From contig JARLHQ010000019.1 of the NCBI GenBank assembly GCA_031292175.1, positions 1 through 64,000 on the forward strand: 64,000 nt of DNA. The letters run 5' to 3'. The notes under the pieces were generated by a model. The model searched no databases, was not told where the DNA came from, and saw only the letters and a program-made list of their open reading frames with translations. The stretch's first letter is position 1, and each line of letters starts with the position of its first letter. This DNA is from Humidesulfovibrio sp. (GTDB lineage Bacteria; Desulfobacterota; Desulfovibrionia; Desulfovibrionales; Desulfovibrionaceae). Position numbers and translations under genes: made by a program. Positions 34,530 to 42,405 of the stretch are shown here, in pieces.

Positions 34530-36254
34530 CTAGCTGCTGCTCGAAAGCGACGAGATTGTGCTGGTGAGCTGGGTTTGCGTATTGGTCAGGGTGTTCAGCA
34601 AGGCGTCCACGCGCGCGTATTGGGTCTGGAGCCGCGATTTCTCGGCCGCCAACCGTTGCTGCTCACGGGTTATCTTGTCGTCGATGTCTGTCATAATGCT
34701 GCCATAGTTCTCTTCCAGAATGGCGAGCGGGCCATCGGTGGTGCTGGTCAACTCCGTCAGGGTGTCGCCCAGTTCGCCGGTCTTGCCCTGCTTGAGGCTG
34801 ACCGTGCCTGTGAAGGTCGAGTTGGCGGTATGGTTGTCGATGCTGACGACCAGGCCGGAGGAGTCGCCGGAAAGGCCGGTGATCCTCCAGCCGTCTATGC
34901 CCGCCGCGACGCCATTGATGGTGGCGCTCGAAATGCCCGTGGCGCTGGTGATGACGCTCACCGCATAATTTCCGGGCTTTGTGGTGCCATTGATCCGGCT
35001 CAGGTAGGAAAAGTTCTTGGTATCGCTCGAGCCCGCATAGTCTGCGGAAAACAGACTGGCCACTCCGGTCGCGTTCGAGGCCAGCGCCGCATTGAGCGTC
35101 GTGTCATCAATAAGGAGCATCCCGAATGTGCTTGAGGACTCGTCGGCGTCGGTGCCGATGCCCAGCTGCGACAAGGCGGAAAAGTAGTCGCCGCTCTGTG
35201 TGGCGGCGTTGTAGTTGACGAAGCCGAGGCCCATGCCCGAAAGCACATCGTCTATCTTGCTCGATATGATGTCCACGCCATAGTTGCCGGTCAGAAGCGA
35301 GCCCGCGGCCGTGCCCGAGGAGTTGCTCACCGCCGTGAGGGCCTGGATGGACATCTTCACAATGTTCACGTTCGACACGAAGGCTTCGATGTTCGCCTTG
35401 ATGGCCGCCGTGTTCGTGGCGATGCCGATATTGATTGATGCGTTCGAGTTGGCGACCTTGAACGTCATGGTCACGCCGGGGATCACGTCGCTGACCGTGT
35501 TGGTGTCGCGCGAGATCCAGTTCCCGCTGCCGCTTGGATAGCCGTCCACCTTGATGAGCGCGCTCTGCGCATTCTGCGTGTTGTTAAACGAAGCGTTGGA
35601 AAAGAGCAGGGAACCGGTGTTGGAAATGACGATCTGGCTGGCCGCGCCCTGATCCATGCCATAAAGTTGCAAATGGTATGCGGTGCCATCGTAGATGGTG
35701 CTTGCGCGCACCTTGGAATTGGTCGGGGCGTTGTTGTTGATGTAATTCACCAGGGTGGTCAGCGAGCTGCCCGCGCTGATGTTGCTGATTGTGTAGCTCT
35801 GCCCGGCGTAGCTGAAGGTAAGGTTCGTGTTCGAGGCGGTAATGGAGCTGGTGAGAGCGCTGACGCCCGTTGTGGTGGTGAAAATGTCGTTCGTGGCCAA
35901 CTGCCCGACCACGACGGAGTGCGTTGTGGTGAGGGCGTCGCTGCTGGCCGTGGCCGACACTGACGTGTCGTTGGAAGAGGTGGCGCTCCGGGTGAGAAAC
36001 TGATTCACCGTGTTCATGCTCGCCAGGGAGGTCTTGAGGGCCAAAAGCTTGGTGTTCAAGTACTGGAAGCCCGTGACCTTGGCCTTCCAGGTGGCCTTCC
36101 AGTCCTGCATGGTGGTGAGGTTGGTGCTGTCGGCCTTGATGAGCCCGTCAATGAGGGAATTGAAGTCCGTGCCGTTACCCAGGCCGCTGACATTGATGCT
36201 GCCTGAGGTAAAGGATGTGGAGGCTGAGGTTGTACTGGTGGATGACGTCGTCAC
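34530..36254 (-). CDS. fliD: flagellar filament cap protein FliD
   Basis: This is a 574-residue hook-associated protein 2. The N-terminal domain matches FliD (INVSGLGNGTDFNSLIDGLI, then YLNTKLLALKTSLASM). The middle is polar and strand-rich, and the C-terminus is a coiled coil (EQQRLAAEKSRLQTQYARVD) that inserts into the filament tip. It starts with GTG after AAGGGGGG. A sigma-54-type promoter lies about 58-73 bases upstream. It is followed by fliS. The Ser/Thr-rich first 15 residues fit an export leader. Confidence 0.92.
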   Translation of the reverse strand: MTTSSTSTTSASTSFTSGSINVSGLGNGTDFNSLIDGLIKADSTNLTTMQDWKATWKAKVTGFQYLNTKLLALKTSLASMNTVNQFLTRSATSSNDTSVSATASSDALTTTHSVVVGQLATNDIFTTTTGVSALTSSITASNTNLTFSYAGQSYTISNISAGSSLTTLVNYINNNAPTNSKVRASTIYDGTAYHLQLYGMDQGAASQIVISNTGSLLFSNASFNNTQNAQSALIKVDGYPSGSGNWISRDTNTVSDVIPGVTMTFKVANSNASINIGIATNTAAIKANIEAFVSNVNIVKMSIQALTAVSNSSGTAAGSLLTGNYGVDIISSKIDDVLSGMGLGFVNYNAATQSGDYFSALSQLGIGTDADESSSTFGMLLIDDTTLNAALASNATGVASLFSADYAGSSDTKNFSYLSRINGTTKPGNYAVSVITSATGISSATINGVAAGIDGWRITGLSGDSSGLVVSIDNHTANSTFTGTVSLKQGKTGELGDTLTELTSTTDGPLAILEENYGSIMTDIDDKITREQQRLAAEKSRLQTQYARVDALLNTLTNTQTQLTSTISSLSSSS

Positions 36255-36311
36255 TGGCGAACCCCCCTTGACGGGAAAAACGTGCCGGATGCGTATTCTC
36301 CGCCATGATTC

Positions 36312-36327
36312 TGCAAGGCCGGTGCCA
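36312..36327 (-). promoter_or_regulatory. sigma-54 promoter for fliD-fliS
   Basis: On the minus strand the sequence TGGCACCGGCCTTGCA matches the -24/-12 consensus (TGGCACG-N4-TTGCA) at all but one position, with the invariant GG and GC correctly spaced. Transcription would begin roughly 47 bases before the fliD GTG. Confidence 0.75.
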
Positions 36328-36334
36328 GAATGAA

Positions 36335-36358
36335 ACAGGCCGCCTTGCGGCGGCCTGT
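36335..36358 (-). terminator. probable terminator after flagellin gene
   Basis: A ten-pair stem (ACAGGCCGCC with GGCGGCCTGT) has a four-base loop and is followed on the minus strand by TTTCATT. It separates the flagellin gene from fliD. Confidence 0.65.
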
Positions 36359-36417
36359 GTGTTTCCGAATGGGCTGCGCGGAACGGATGTTCCGCCGCCG
36401 TCCTAAAAGGCTAGCCG

Positions 36418-37311
36418 CTAGCCCTGGATCAGGTTCAGCGCGAGCTTGCCAAGGCTGTTGGCCTGGGAGAGCATGGCCACCGCGGTCTGCACCTTGATCT
36501 GTTCACGGGTGAACTCGGTCATTTGCGTGGCCACGTCGACGTCGGAAATCTGGGACTCGGCGGCCGAGGTGTTTTCAGACTGGACCGAAAGGTTGGTGAT
36601 GGTGTTCTCCAGACGGTTCTGGAGAGCGCCCAGGTTGGCGCGGATCTTGTCCTTGGAGACGATGGCCTTGTCCAGGGCGCCCAGGGCCTTCTGGGCCAGC
36701 TCCTGCGTGGAGATGGAACGGCCGTCATGGCCCTTCGTGGCGGACAAGCCGACACCCAGGGCCGAGGCCGTGGAGGTGTTGATCTGGACGTAGTAGTAGT
36801 CTTCCGAGGAGTCGTTGTGGGTGCCGAAGTGGACCTTCAGCTTACCGGTGCTCGCCAGACCGTTCCCGTTATAGGTGGCGCCCGACAGGTTGCCGTTCAG
36901 CAGGTGGATGCCGTTGAAGTCCGTGGCGCTGGCGATTCGGGTGATTTCCGAGGCCATGGCCTGGTATTCCGAGTCGATGATGAGGCGCTGGTCGGACGAG
37001 TAGGTGCCCGTGGACGCCTGCATGGCCAGTTCCTTCATGCGGATGAGCTTTTCGTCGATGACGCCCAGCGCGCCGTCCGCGGTCTGGATCATGGAGATGG
37101 CGTCGTTGGCGTTGCGCACGCCCTGCCCCAGCGAGGCAACTTCCGTGCGCATGATTTCGCGGACGGCCAGGCCAGCCGCGTCGTCCGCCGCGGAATTGAT
37201 GCGCAGACCGGAAGACAGGCGCTGCGTGGCGGTCGACAGAGCGGCATACGAGGACGACAGATTGCGGGCGGTATTCATGGACAACAAGTTGTGGTTGATT
37301 GTAAGAGCCAT
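36418..37311 (-). CDS. fliC: flagellin
   Basis: This 297-residue filament subunit has the conserved N-terminus (LTINHNLLSMNTARNLSSSY, STATQRLSSGLRINSAADDA) and C-terminus (SEDVATQ-like ISDVDVATQMTEFTREQIKV, ending LGKLALNLIQG). Only a short variable middle is present. The ATG at 37311 follows AAGGAGG. A sigma-28 promoter lies about 100-130 bases upstream, fitting late flagellar expression. FliS, two genes away, should be its chaperone. Confidence 0.95.
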   Translation of the reverse strand: MALTINHNLLSMNTARNLSSSYAALSTATQRLSSGLRINSAADDAAGLAVREIMRTEVASLGQGVRNANDAISMIQTADGALGVIDEKLIRMKELAMQASTGTYSSDQRLIIDSEYQAMASEITRIASATDFNGIHLLNGNLSGATYNGNGLASTGKLKVHFGTHNDSSEDYYYVQINTSTASALGVGLSATKGHDGRSISTQELAQKALGALDKAIVSKDKIRANLGALQNRLENTITNLSVQSENTSAAESQISDVDVATQMTEFTREQIKVQTAVAMLSQANSLGKLALNLIQG

Positions 37312-37413
37312 AACCATTTCCTCCTTGAAAGTTTTTTGGCATCCTTGCCATTCGGTGGTCCTCAACCTGGCGACATCGCCTGTGGGGCCAATCCGATTGT
37401 TTTAACGCTCTCC

Positions 37414-37440
37414 TCATCGGCCTGCTGGAGGAATTCTTTA
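37414..37440 (-). promoter_or_regulatory. sigma-28 (FliA) promoter for flagellin
   Basis: On the minus strand TAAA, 15 bases, then GCCGATGA, differing from the consensus TAAA-N15-GCCGATAA at one base. It is correctly oriented toward the flagellin gene. Confidence 0.8.
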
Positions 37441-37472
37441 GGACGTTCCGCGTATTTTTTTCTCCGCGACGC

Positions 37473-37497
37473 AAAAAAAGACGCGCTGCTGCGCGTC
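37473..37497 (-). terminator. Rho-independent terminator of the phospholipase-like gene
   Basis: On the minus strand GACGCGC, loop AGCA, GCGCGTC and then seven T. It lies 35 bases after the stop of the gene at 37532-38503. Confidence 0.85.
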
Positions 37498-37531
37498 CGG
37501 CCTGGAAATTTGTGTTGGGGGGGGGAGGAGA

Positions 37532-38503
37532 TCAGTCGGCGGGCAACAGCCGCGTGGCAAAATAGCGGGCCTGGGTGACAGGCACGCCGGGCAGGCCCAT
37601 GTCGAGCGAGGGGCCAACGCCTTCGTCCATGAGGACCCCGGACGCCGCGATGCTCTTGGCCTGGGCCGTGCAAAAGGCCGCGGTGCGGCGCGCCGCCAGC
37701 TCCATCAGTTCGGCCAGGGAGCCGTGGAGCCTGTCGCCCGAGGCCGGGTTCCGGTAACTCAGGCGGCCTTCCAGGGCGCCCTTCTGCTCATAGAGCTGCG
37801 GGGCATAGAACAGGGCCGCGATCTCGCGCAGGCTCGCGGGCAGCAGGCCCGAGAAATCCCGCAGGAGCCCGGCCAGGATAGGCATCCGGCAAAGGGCCTG
37901 CATGGAGCAGTAGGTCCCAAGCGCCGCGCCGAGGGCCTTTTGCGCGGCCTCGGCCCCGCACCCGGCCAGCCGGGCCAGGCTCTCGGGCGGGCAGGCCAGG
38001 GCGAGCGGGCCCTCCAGCGCGTTCACCAGTCCGCGCAAGGACTGGTCCCAAACGGCCTCGGGGCCGCCCGCGGCCAGCATGTCCAGCAGGCACTCCAGGG
38101 ACCGGTGCCTGCGCACGGCCCCGGTACGCCGCTTTTCGTCCGTGTCGTAGTAGTTGCCCGTGAAAAAATAGACCATGGGGTGCAGGGTGGCGTCGGCGAA
38201 GATGTGTGAGGCCAGGCCCACGAAAAAAGCCGTGGGCAGCGGTTCATTCTTGCGGGTGTGCAGGTGCGCGGCCTGCAGACGCATGAGGTCGAAGCTGTCC
38301 TCGCCGTGGGAGCCGTGCAGCCGGTGCGGCAGGGTCTTCATGCCCTCCGGATGCTCACCGCGCAGATAGAAGAGGGCATCATGGTACACCGCGCCCAGGC
38401 GCAGGCCGTTCGGACAACGGGAAAGCGCCGGGCCGAAGGGGCCGTCGGACAAGAGCTCCGCTGTCCGCGCCGCCACCATCCAGTGCACGATTTCCTTGGG
38501 CAT
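37532..38503 (-). CDS. zinc-dependent phospholipase C-like protein
   Basis: This 323-residue protein matches the zinc-dependent phospholipase C/S1-P1 nuclease-like group at its N-terminus: KEIVHWMVAARTAELL, GLRLGAVYHDALFYL and VGLASHIFADATLHPMVYF, with His and Asp residues suited to a zinc cluster. There is no signal peptide, so it is likely cytoplasmic, unlike secreted PLC. The C-terminal half is helical and not diagnostic. GGGAGGG precedes the ATG at 38503. A substrate cannot be assigned. Confidence 0.75.
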   Translation of the reverse strand: MPKEIVHWMVAARTAELLSDGPFGPALSRCPNGLRLGAVYHDALFYLRGEHPEGMKTLPHRLHGSHGEDSFDLMRLQAAHLHTRKNEPLPTAFFVGLASHIFADATLHPMVYFFTGNYYDTDEKRRTGAVRRHRSLECLLDMLAAGGPEAVWDQSLRGLVNALEGPLALACPPESLARLAGCGAEAAQKALGAALGTYCSMQALCRMPILAGLLRDFSGLLPASLREIAALFYAPQLYEQKGALEGRLSYRNPASGDRLHGSLAELMELAARRTAAFCTAQAKSIAASGVLMDEGVGPSLDMGLPGVPVTQARYFATRLLPAD

Positions 38504-38628
38504 AGGCCCTCCCCTGCTTCCGCCCACTGCCCGGGGACACTCCCCTTGCCCACGGCCGCCCCCTGGGCTATATCCTGCCTGTCCGCCGGGGGCAACAACG
38601 CCCAGGCCGGAGCGGACGTGGAGGACCA

Positions 38629-39147
38629 GTGACAGAGTTCATACGCCGAGAATTCCAGGTCGCCGACCCGGACAAGACCACGGTGATCCGGCAGGACGTT
38701 CCGGCTCCCAGACCCGGCCAGTCCGGCGACGTTTTGTACCTCATCGGCCTTTCCGGCAGCGGCAAGAGCGCCGTGGCCGAACATCTGGCCCAGGCGCTGG
38801 GGCGCAAGCCCTTCGAGCTGCCCCTCGACAGCGCGGAAGCCGCCCTGGACGCCATCCTCGCCGCAGGCCCGGCTGTTGTCGTCGTGCCGCACAAACTGCT
38901 CACTGGCGAGTCCTTCCGCCAGCGTCTCCAGGCCACGGGCCGCGTGCTCTATCTCATGGCCGGGGTCGAGGCCATCGCCGCGCGGCAGGCCAAATCACCG
39001 GAGGAGGAAGCCTCCCTGCGCGAGCGGCTGGGCCGCCAGCGCACGGCCTTCGAGCCGTATTTCATGCAGACCCTGCACCTGCTCGCCCCGGCCGACGGCC
39101 CCCTGGCGCAGGTTGTGGCCGATGTCCTGGAGCGCGTGCGCATGTAG
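38629..39147 (+). CDS. degenerate shikimate-kinase-like P-loop protein
   Basis: This 172-residue protein has a Walker A motif (LYLIGLSGSGKSAVAEHLAQ) and a C-terminal lid-like segment (LRERLGRQRTAFEPYF) as in shikimate kinase. The aspartate-bearing substrate site and the Gly-Gly block expected between them are missing or altered; this part reads AALDAILAAGPAVVVVPHKL. A shikimate-specific activity is therefore doubtful; it could be another small-molecule kinase or a regulator. The GTG start follows GGAGG. It is 33 bases upstream of thyX. Confidence 0.6.
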   Translation: MTEFIRREFQVADPDKTTVIRQDVPAPRPGQSGDVLYLIGLSGSGKSAVAEHLAQALGRKPFELPLDSAEAALDAILAAGPAVVVVPHKLLTGESFRQRLQATGRVLYLMAGVEAIAARQAKSPEEEASLRERLGRQRTAFEPYFMQTLHLLAPADGPLAQVVADVLERVRM

Positions 39148-39180
39148 CGCGCGTGAAGCCAACAACCCCCCGGAGCCCAC

Positions 39181-39924
39181 ATGCCTGTCGCCCCTCTCAA
39201 GGTGGAACTGCTGGCCGTGACGCCAGAGGCCCTTTCCCTCATCTACGCCGCCTTCCGGCAGTGCTATCACGCGGGCTTCGTGGCCGACATGTGGCCCCGC
39301 CTGCTCAGTGGCGAGGTAGATCGCGAAACCCAGGCCGAATTCGTGCGCAAGGTGCTGGAAAGCGGCCATGACAGCCCTATCGAGCACGCGAGCTTCACCT
39401 TCGCCATTGCGGGAATCTCCCGCGCCTGCTCGCACCAAATCGTGCGGCACCGCATCGCCTCTTACTCGCAGCAAAGCCAGCGCTACGTGGACGCCACGAA
39501 CATGGACTACATCCTGCCCCCGGCCATCGCCAAGATTCCCGAGGCGCGCGAACGCTTCGAGGCCTTCATGGCCGAGGTTGGCAGCGCCTACCGCGACCTC
39601 AAGGCCATTCTGGACGCCCACGGCCGCAAGGAAAAGTCCAAGGAGGACGCGCGGTTCGTGCTGCCACAGGCAGCGGAGACCAAAATCGTCATCACCATGA
39701 ACTGCCGCGCCCTGCTCCACTTCTTCCAGCTGCGCTGCTGCATGCGCGCCCAGTGGGAGATCCGCGCCATGGCCGACGCCATGCTGGCCCTGTGCAAGGC
39801 CGAGCTGCCCGCCATCTTTGCCACGGCCGGAGCCAAGTGCGAGTCCCTGGGCTTCTGCCCGGAGAGCGAACGCTTCGCCTGCGGCCGCTACCCCACGCGG
39901 TCGCAGCTGGCGGCCAAGGCCTAG
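39181..39924 (+). CDS. thyX: flavin-dependent thymidylate synthase ThyX
   Basis: This 247-residue enzyme makes dTMP from dUMP using FAD and methylene-tetrahydrofolate. The ThyX signature appears at residues 89-102 as RHRIASYSQQSQRY. The usual form is RHRxxSxNxxSxR, so Asn is replaced here by Gln. Other blocks are ESGHDSPIEHASFTFAIAGI and RALLHFFQLRCCMRAQWEIR. The length is normal. It probably depends on the folate made through FolE2. Confidence 0.93.
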   Translation: MPVAPLKVELLAVTPEALSLIYAAFRQCYHAGFVADMWPRLLSGEVDRETQAEFVRKVLESGHDSPIEHASFTFAIAGISRACSHQIVRHRIASYSQQSQRYVDATNMDYILPPAIAKIPEARERFEAFMAEVGSAYRDLKAILDAHGRKEKSKEDARFVLPQAAETKIVITMNCRALLHFFQLRCCMRAQWEIRAMADAMLALCKAELPAIFATAGAKCESLGFCPESERFACGRYPTRSQLAAKA

Positions 39925-40014
39925 GGGCCGAGCCCGGCGGCCCGGCCGGGCGTATCAACCAAGCGCGCGCCTTCCTGACATTGCGCCGTGCAGGTGGAGA
40001 AAGAGAGAGCCGCC

Positions 40015-41442
40015 ATGATGAGCCAGCGAAAAACCGCCTTTTTTCCGCCCCTGCTCGCGGGGTTTATGCTGTTCACCAGTTTGCACACGGCCCAGGCCGC
40101 GCGCCAGGACACCCGCCAGGCTCAGCCGACCCCAGCGCCGCAAGACCGGCAGTACCAGCCGGAGCCCGACCCGCGCCGCACCCCGGTGGTGCGCGTGGTG
40201 GAAGAGGCCGGCCCCGCCGTGGTGAGCATCATCAGCGCCCACATGACGGACAAGCCCGCCACCGCCGGGGAGGCCAAGCCCATCGGCCCGGGCGGCAGGA
40301 TGGACCCGGCTTTGCGGATCCGGACCACCAGCCGTAGCCTGGGCTCAGGCGTCATCATCGACGGCCGCAAGGCGTACGTGCTCACCAACGCCCACGTCAT
40401 CACCAACGCCATGCAGATCACCGCGCGGCTGCTGGACGGCCGGGTGTACAAGGCCTCGCTTGTGGGCGCGGACCAGGACATGGACCTGGCCGTGCTGCGC
40501 CTGGAGCTGCCCCCGGGAGCGGAGCCGCTGCCCCAGGCGCGCATGGGCGACTCAAGCGGCCTCATGATCGGCGAGCCGCTCATCGCCATCGGCAATCCCT
40601 TCGGCCTCTCACACACCGTCACCACTGGCGTGGTCTCGGCTCTGAACCGTTCCGTGGACACGGGCCAGCACACCATCACCGGCCTCATCCAGACCGATGC
40701 GGCCATCAACCCCGGCAACTCCGGCGGGCCGCTGCTGAACATCCTGGGCCAGGTGGTGGGCATCAACGCCGCCGTGTACGCGCACGGCGGAGGCCTAGGC
40801 TTCGCCATCCCCATCAACAAGGCCAAGCGCGTGCTGGAAGAGCTCATCACCACGGGCCGCGTGGCGCACATCTGGATCGGCGTGCTGGGCGAGAACATGA
40901 CCCCGGACCAGATGGTCCAATACGGCCTCATGCGGCCCGGCGGCCTGGTCGTCACCACGGTGTTCCCCGGCACCCCCGCGGCAGCAGCGGGCATCCGGCC
41001 CGGAGACACGCTGCTCGCCATTGGCGAACAACGGGTGCAGGACAAGGCGCAGTTCTTGGGCATCCTGCTGGGCTACACCCGGGGCGACACCATGGCTGTG
41101 CTGCTGAACCGTGGCGCGGAGGACTTCCAGGTGCAGCTGCGGCCGCAGGTGCTGGACCGCGAGGCGGGCCTGGGGCTCATCAAATGGCGCTGGGGCTTCG
41201 GACCCGCGACGCAGGCCGCCGATGACAAGACTTCTGGCGTCGTTCTGGGCGAGGTGCGCCCTGGCGGGCCGGCCGACGCCCTGGGGCTCAAGCCCGGCGA
41301 CCGCGTCCTCCAGGTGGGCAGCCTGCGCACGTCCTCCGAGGCCGACCTGCTCACGGCCTTCTACCGTTACCAGCTGCACAATCAGCTCATCCTGAACGTG
41401 CTGCGCGGCGGACAGCCCTACACCCTGCGCATGAAACTCTGA
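40015..41442 (+). CDS. periplasmic serine protease HtrA/DegP family
   Basis: This roughly 475-residue trypsin-like protease has two PDZ domains. The signal peptide ends near LHTAQAARQ. Catalytic triad: His127 (VLTNAHVITN), Asp157 (ADQDMDLAVL) and Ser236 (INPGNSGGPLL), counting from the ATG at 40015. PDZ1 follows at about 290-380 (MRPGGLVVTTVFPGTPAAAA) and PDZ2 near the end (GEVRPGGPADALGLKPGDRV). Members degrade or refold damaged envelope proteins. Either ATG of the MM start is possible. Confidence 0.92.
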   Translation: MMSQRKTAFFPPLLAGFMLFTSLHTAQAARQDTRQAQPTPAPQDRQYQPEPDPRRTPVVRVVEEAGPAVVSIISAHMTDKPATAGEAKPIGPGGRMDPALRIRTTSRSLGSGVIIDGRKAYVLTNAHVITNAMQITARLLDGRVYKASLVGADQDMDLAVLRLELPPGAEPLPQARMGDSSGLMIGEPLIAIGNPFGLSHTVTTGVVSALNRSVDTGQHTITGLIQTDAAINPGNSGGPLLNILGQVVGINAAVYAHGGGLGFAIPINKAKRVLEELITTGRVAHIWIGVLGENMTPDQMVQYGLMRPGGLVVTTVFPGTPAAAAGIRPGDTLLAIGEQRVQDKAQFLGILLGYTRGDTMAVLLNRGAEDFQVQLRPQVLDREAGLGLIKWRWGFGPATQAADDKTSGVVLGEVRPGGPADALGLKPGDRVLQVGSLRTSSEADLLTAFYRYQLHNQLILNVLRGGQPYTLRMKL

Positions 41443-41494
41443 CGCCCATCCCGGCGCGTTTTTTCAAGCTCCCCGCCAACCTTTTCCCGCACGT

Positions 41495-41531
41495 AAAAAA
41501 GCCCGGCCTCCCTTTTCAGGAGAGGCCGGGC
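41495..41531 (-). terminator. Rho-independent terminator of EF-hand gene
   Basis: The stem GCCCGGCCTC / GAGGCCGGGC (41501-41510 with 41522-41531) is followed on the minus strand by TTTTTT. It lies downstream of the EF-hand gene. Confidence 0.85.
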
Positions 41532-41560
41532 TGAGGCAGCATGAACAGGCCAGGCGGCTT

Positions 41561-42394
41561 CTAGGTTTCAGGCGTCGCCTGGGCGGGCACCGCTGGGGCG
41601 ATGGGCGTCAGGGGCAGATCCTCCTGACGCGGCGCGGCGGGGGGCGCGGAAGGCGTGGCCGCGGGAGCCGGGGGCGGCGTCACCGGGGCCGTGAGCTCCG
41701 GGCCGGTGGAGCTGAGCGACCCCGCGACGTTTTTCCTGGCCTTGGCCTCCTCGATCCGGCGCAAGCGGAGCGCCTTGGCCTGGGCCTTGCGCTCCTCGCG
41801 CCGCTCCCCAGCCTTCAGCCTCCAGCTGCGCGCCTCCTGGGGGGAGATGACCCCATCGTGGTTCACATCCATCTCGGCAAACCTCTTCTCGCGCCGCGCC
41901 AGATTTTCCTGCTGGGCCACGCGGCCGTTCTTGTTCTTGCCCAGGCCGGAAAGAGAGGATTTGGCGGACTTGTCCAGCTCCCGGCGATGTTTCACCGGTT
42001 TCCCCGCCGTTAGCCGCTTGGAGCCGCGCCGGGCCTCCCGCGACGAAACCACACCATCGTGGTTGCTGTCGGCCTTGTTGGAGCGCTTCTTCTTGCCCGC
42101 ACGAAGATTCTCACGGCTGACGCGAGCGTCGTGATTCTTGCCCTGGTCGCGCAGGCGCTGCTTGCCGCCAGTCTGCGCTGCCGGGCCGCGCGGGGCCTTT
42201 CTGGCGGGCGCTTTCCGCGCCGCCTTGGGCGCGGCGGAGGAGGCCTTGCGGGGCGTATTCCGGGGGTGGCGCGCCGAGCCCTCGCCCTCGTGCGACGGGG
42301 CAGTCTGAGCGGCGGCGGGGCTCGCGGGCAGCCAGCACGGCGTGGTCAACAGCAGGGACAAGAGCAGACAGGGGAAAACACGGGGAAAGCGCAT
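41561..42394 (-). CDS. exported EF-hand protein
   Basis: This 277-residue protein has a signal peptide (FPCLLLSLLLTTPCWLPASP, cut near AAAQ), a basic Lys/Arg/Pro-rich stretch, four EF-like units and a Pro/Ala-rich tail. Two loops are canonical 12-residue calcium sites: DSNHDGVVSSRE and DVNHDGVISPQE. The preceding partners (GKNHDARVSREN and GKNKNGRVAQQE) are degenerate, so the units look like two duplicated pairs. It probably binds calcium in the periplasm. The ATG at 42394 follows GAGGATCC. It lies 11 bases after the EAL-HDOD gene. Confidence 0.8.
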   Translation of the reverse strand: MRFPRVFPCLLLSLLLTTPCWLPASPAAAQTAPSHEGEGSARHPRNTPRKASSAAPKAARKAPARKAPRGPAAQTGGKQRLRDQGKNHDARVSRENLRAGKKKRSNKADSNHDGVVSSREARRGSKRLTAGKPVKHRRELDKSAKSSLSGLGKNKNGRVAQQENLARREKRFAEMDVNHDGVISPQEARSWRLKAGERREERKAQAKALRLRRIEEAKARKNVAGSLSSTGPELTAPVTPPPAPAATPSAPPAAPRQEDLPLTPIAPAVPAQATPET

Positions 42395-42405
42395 CGGCAG
42401 GATCC

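Noticed and set aside
37341-37354. Sigma-54-like TGGCATCCTTGC near the flagellin start
   Set aside because: The spacing between GG and GC is nine bases instead of the required spacing, and it faces away from a suitable gene.
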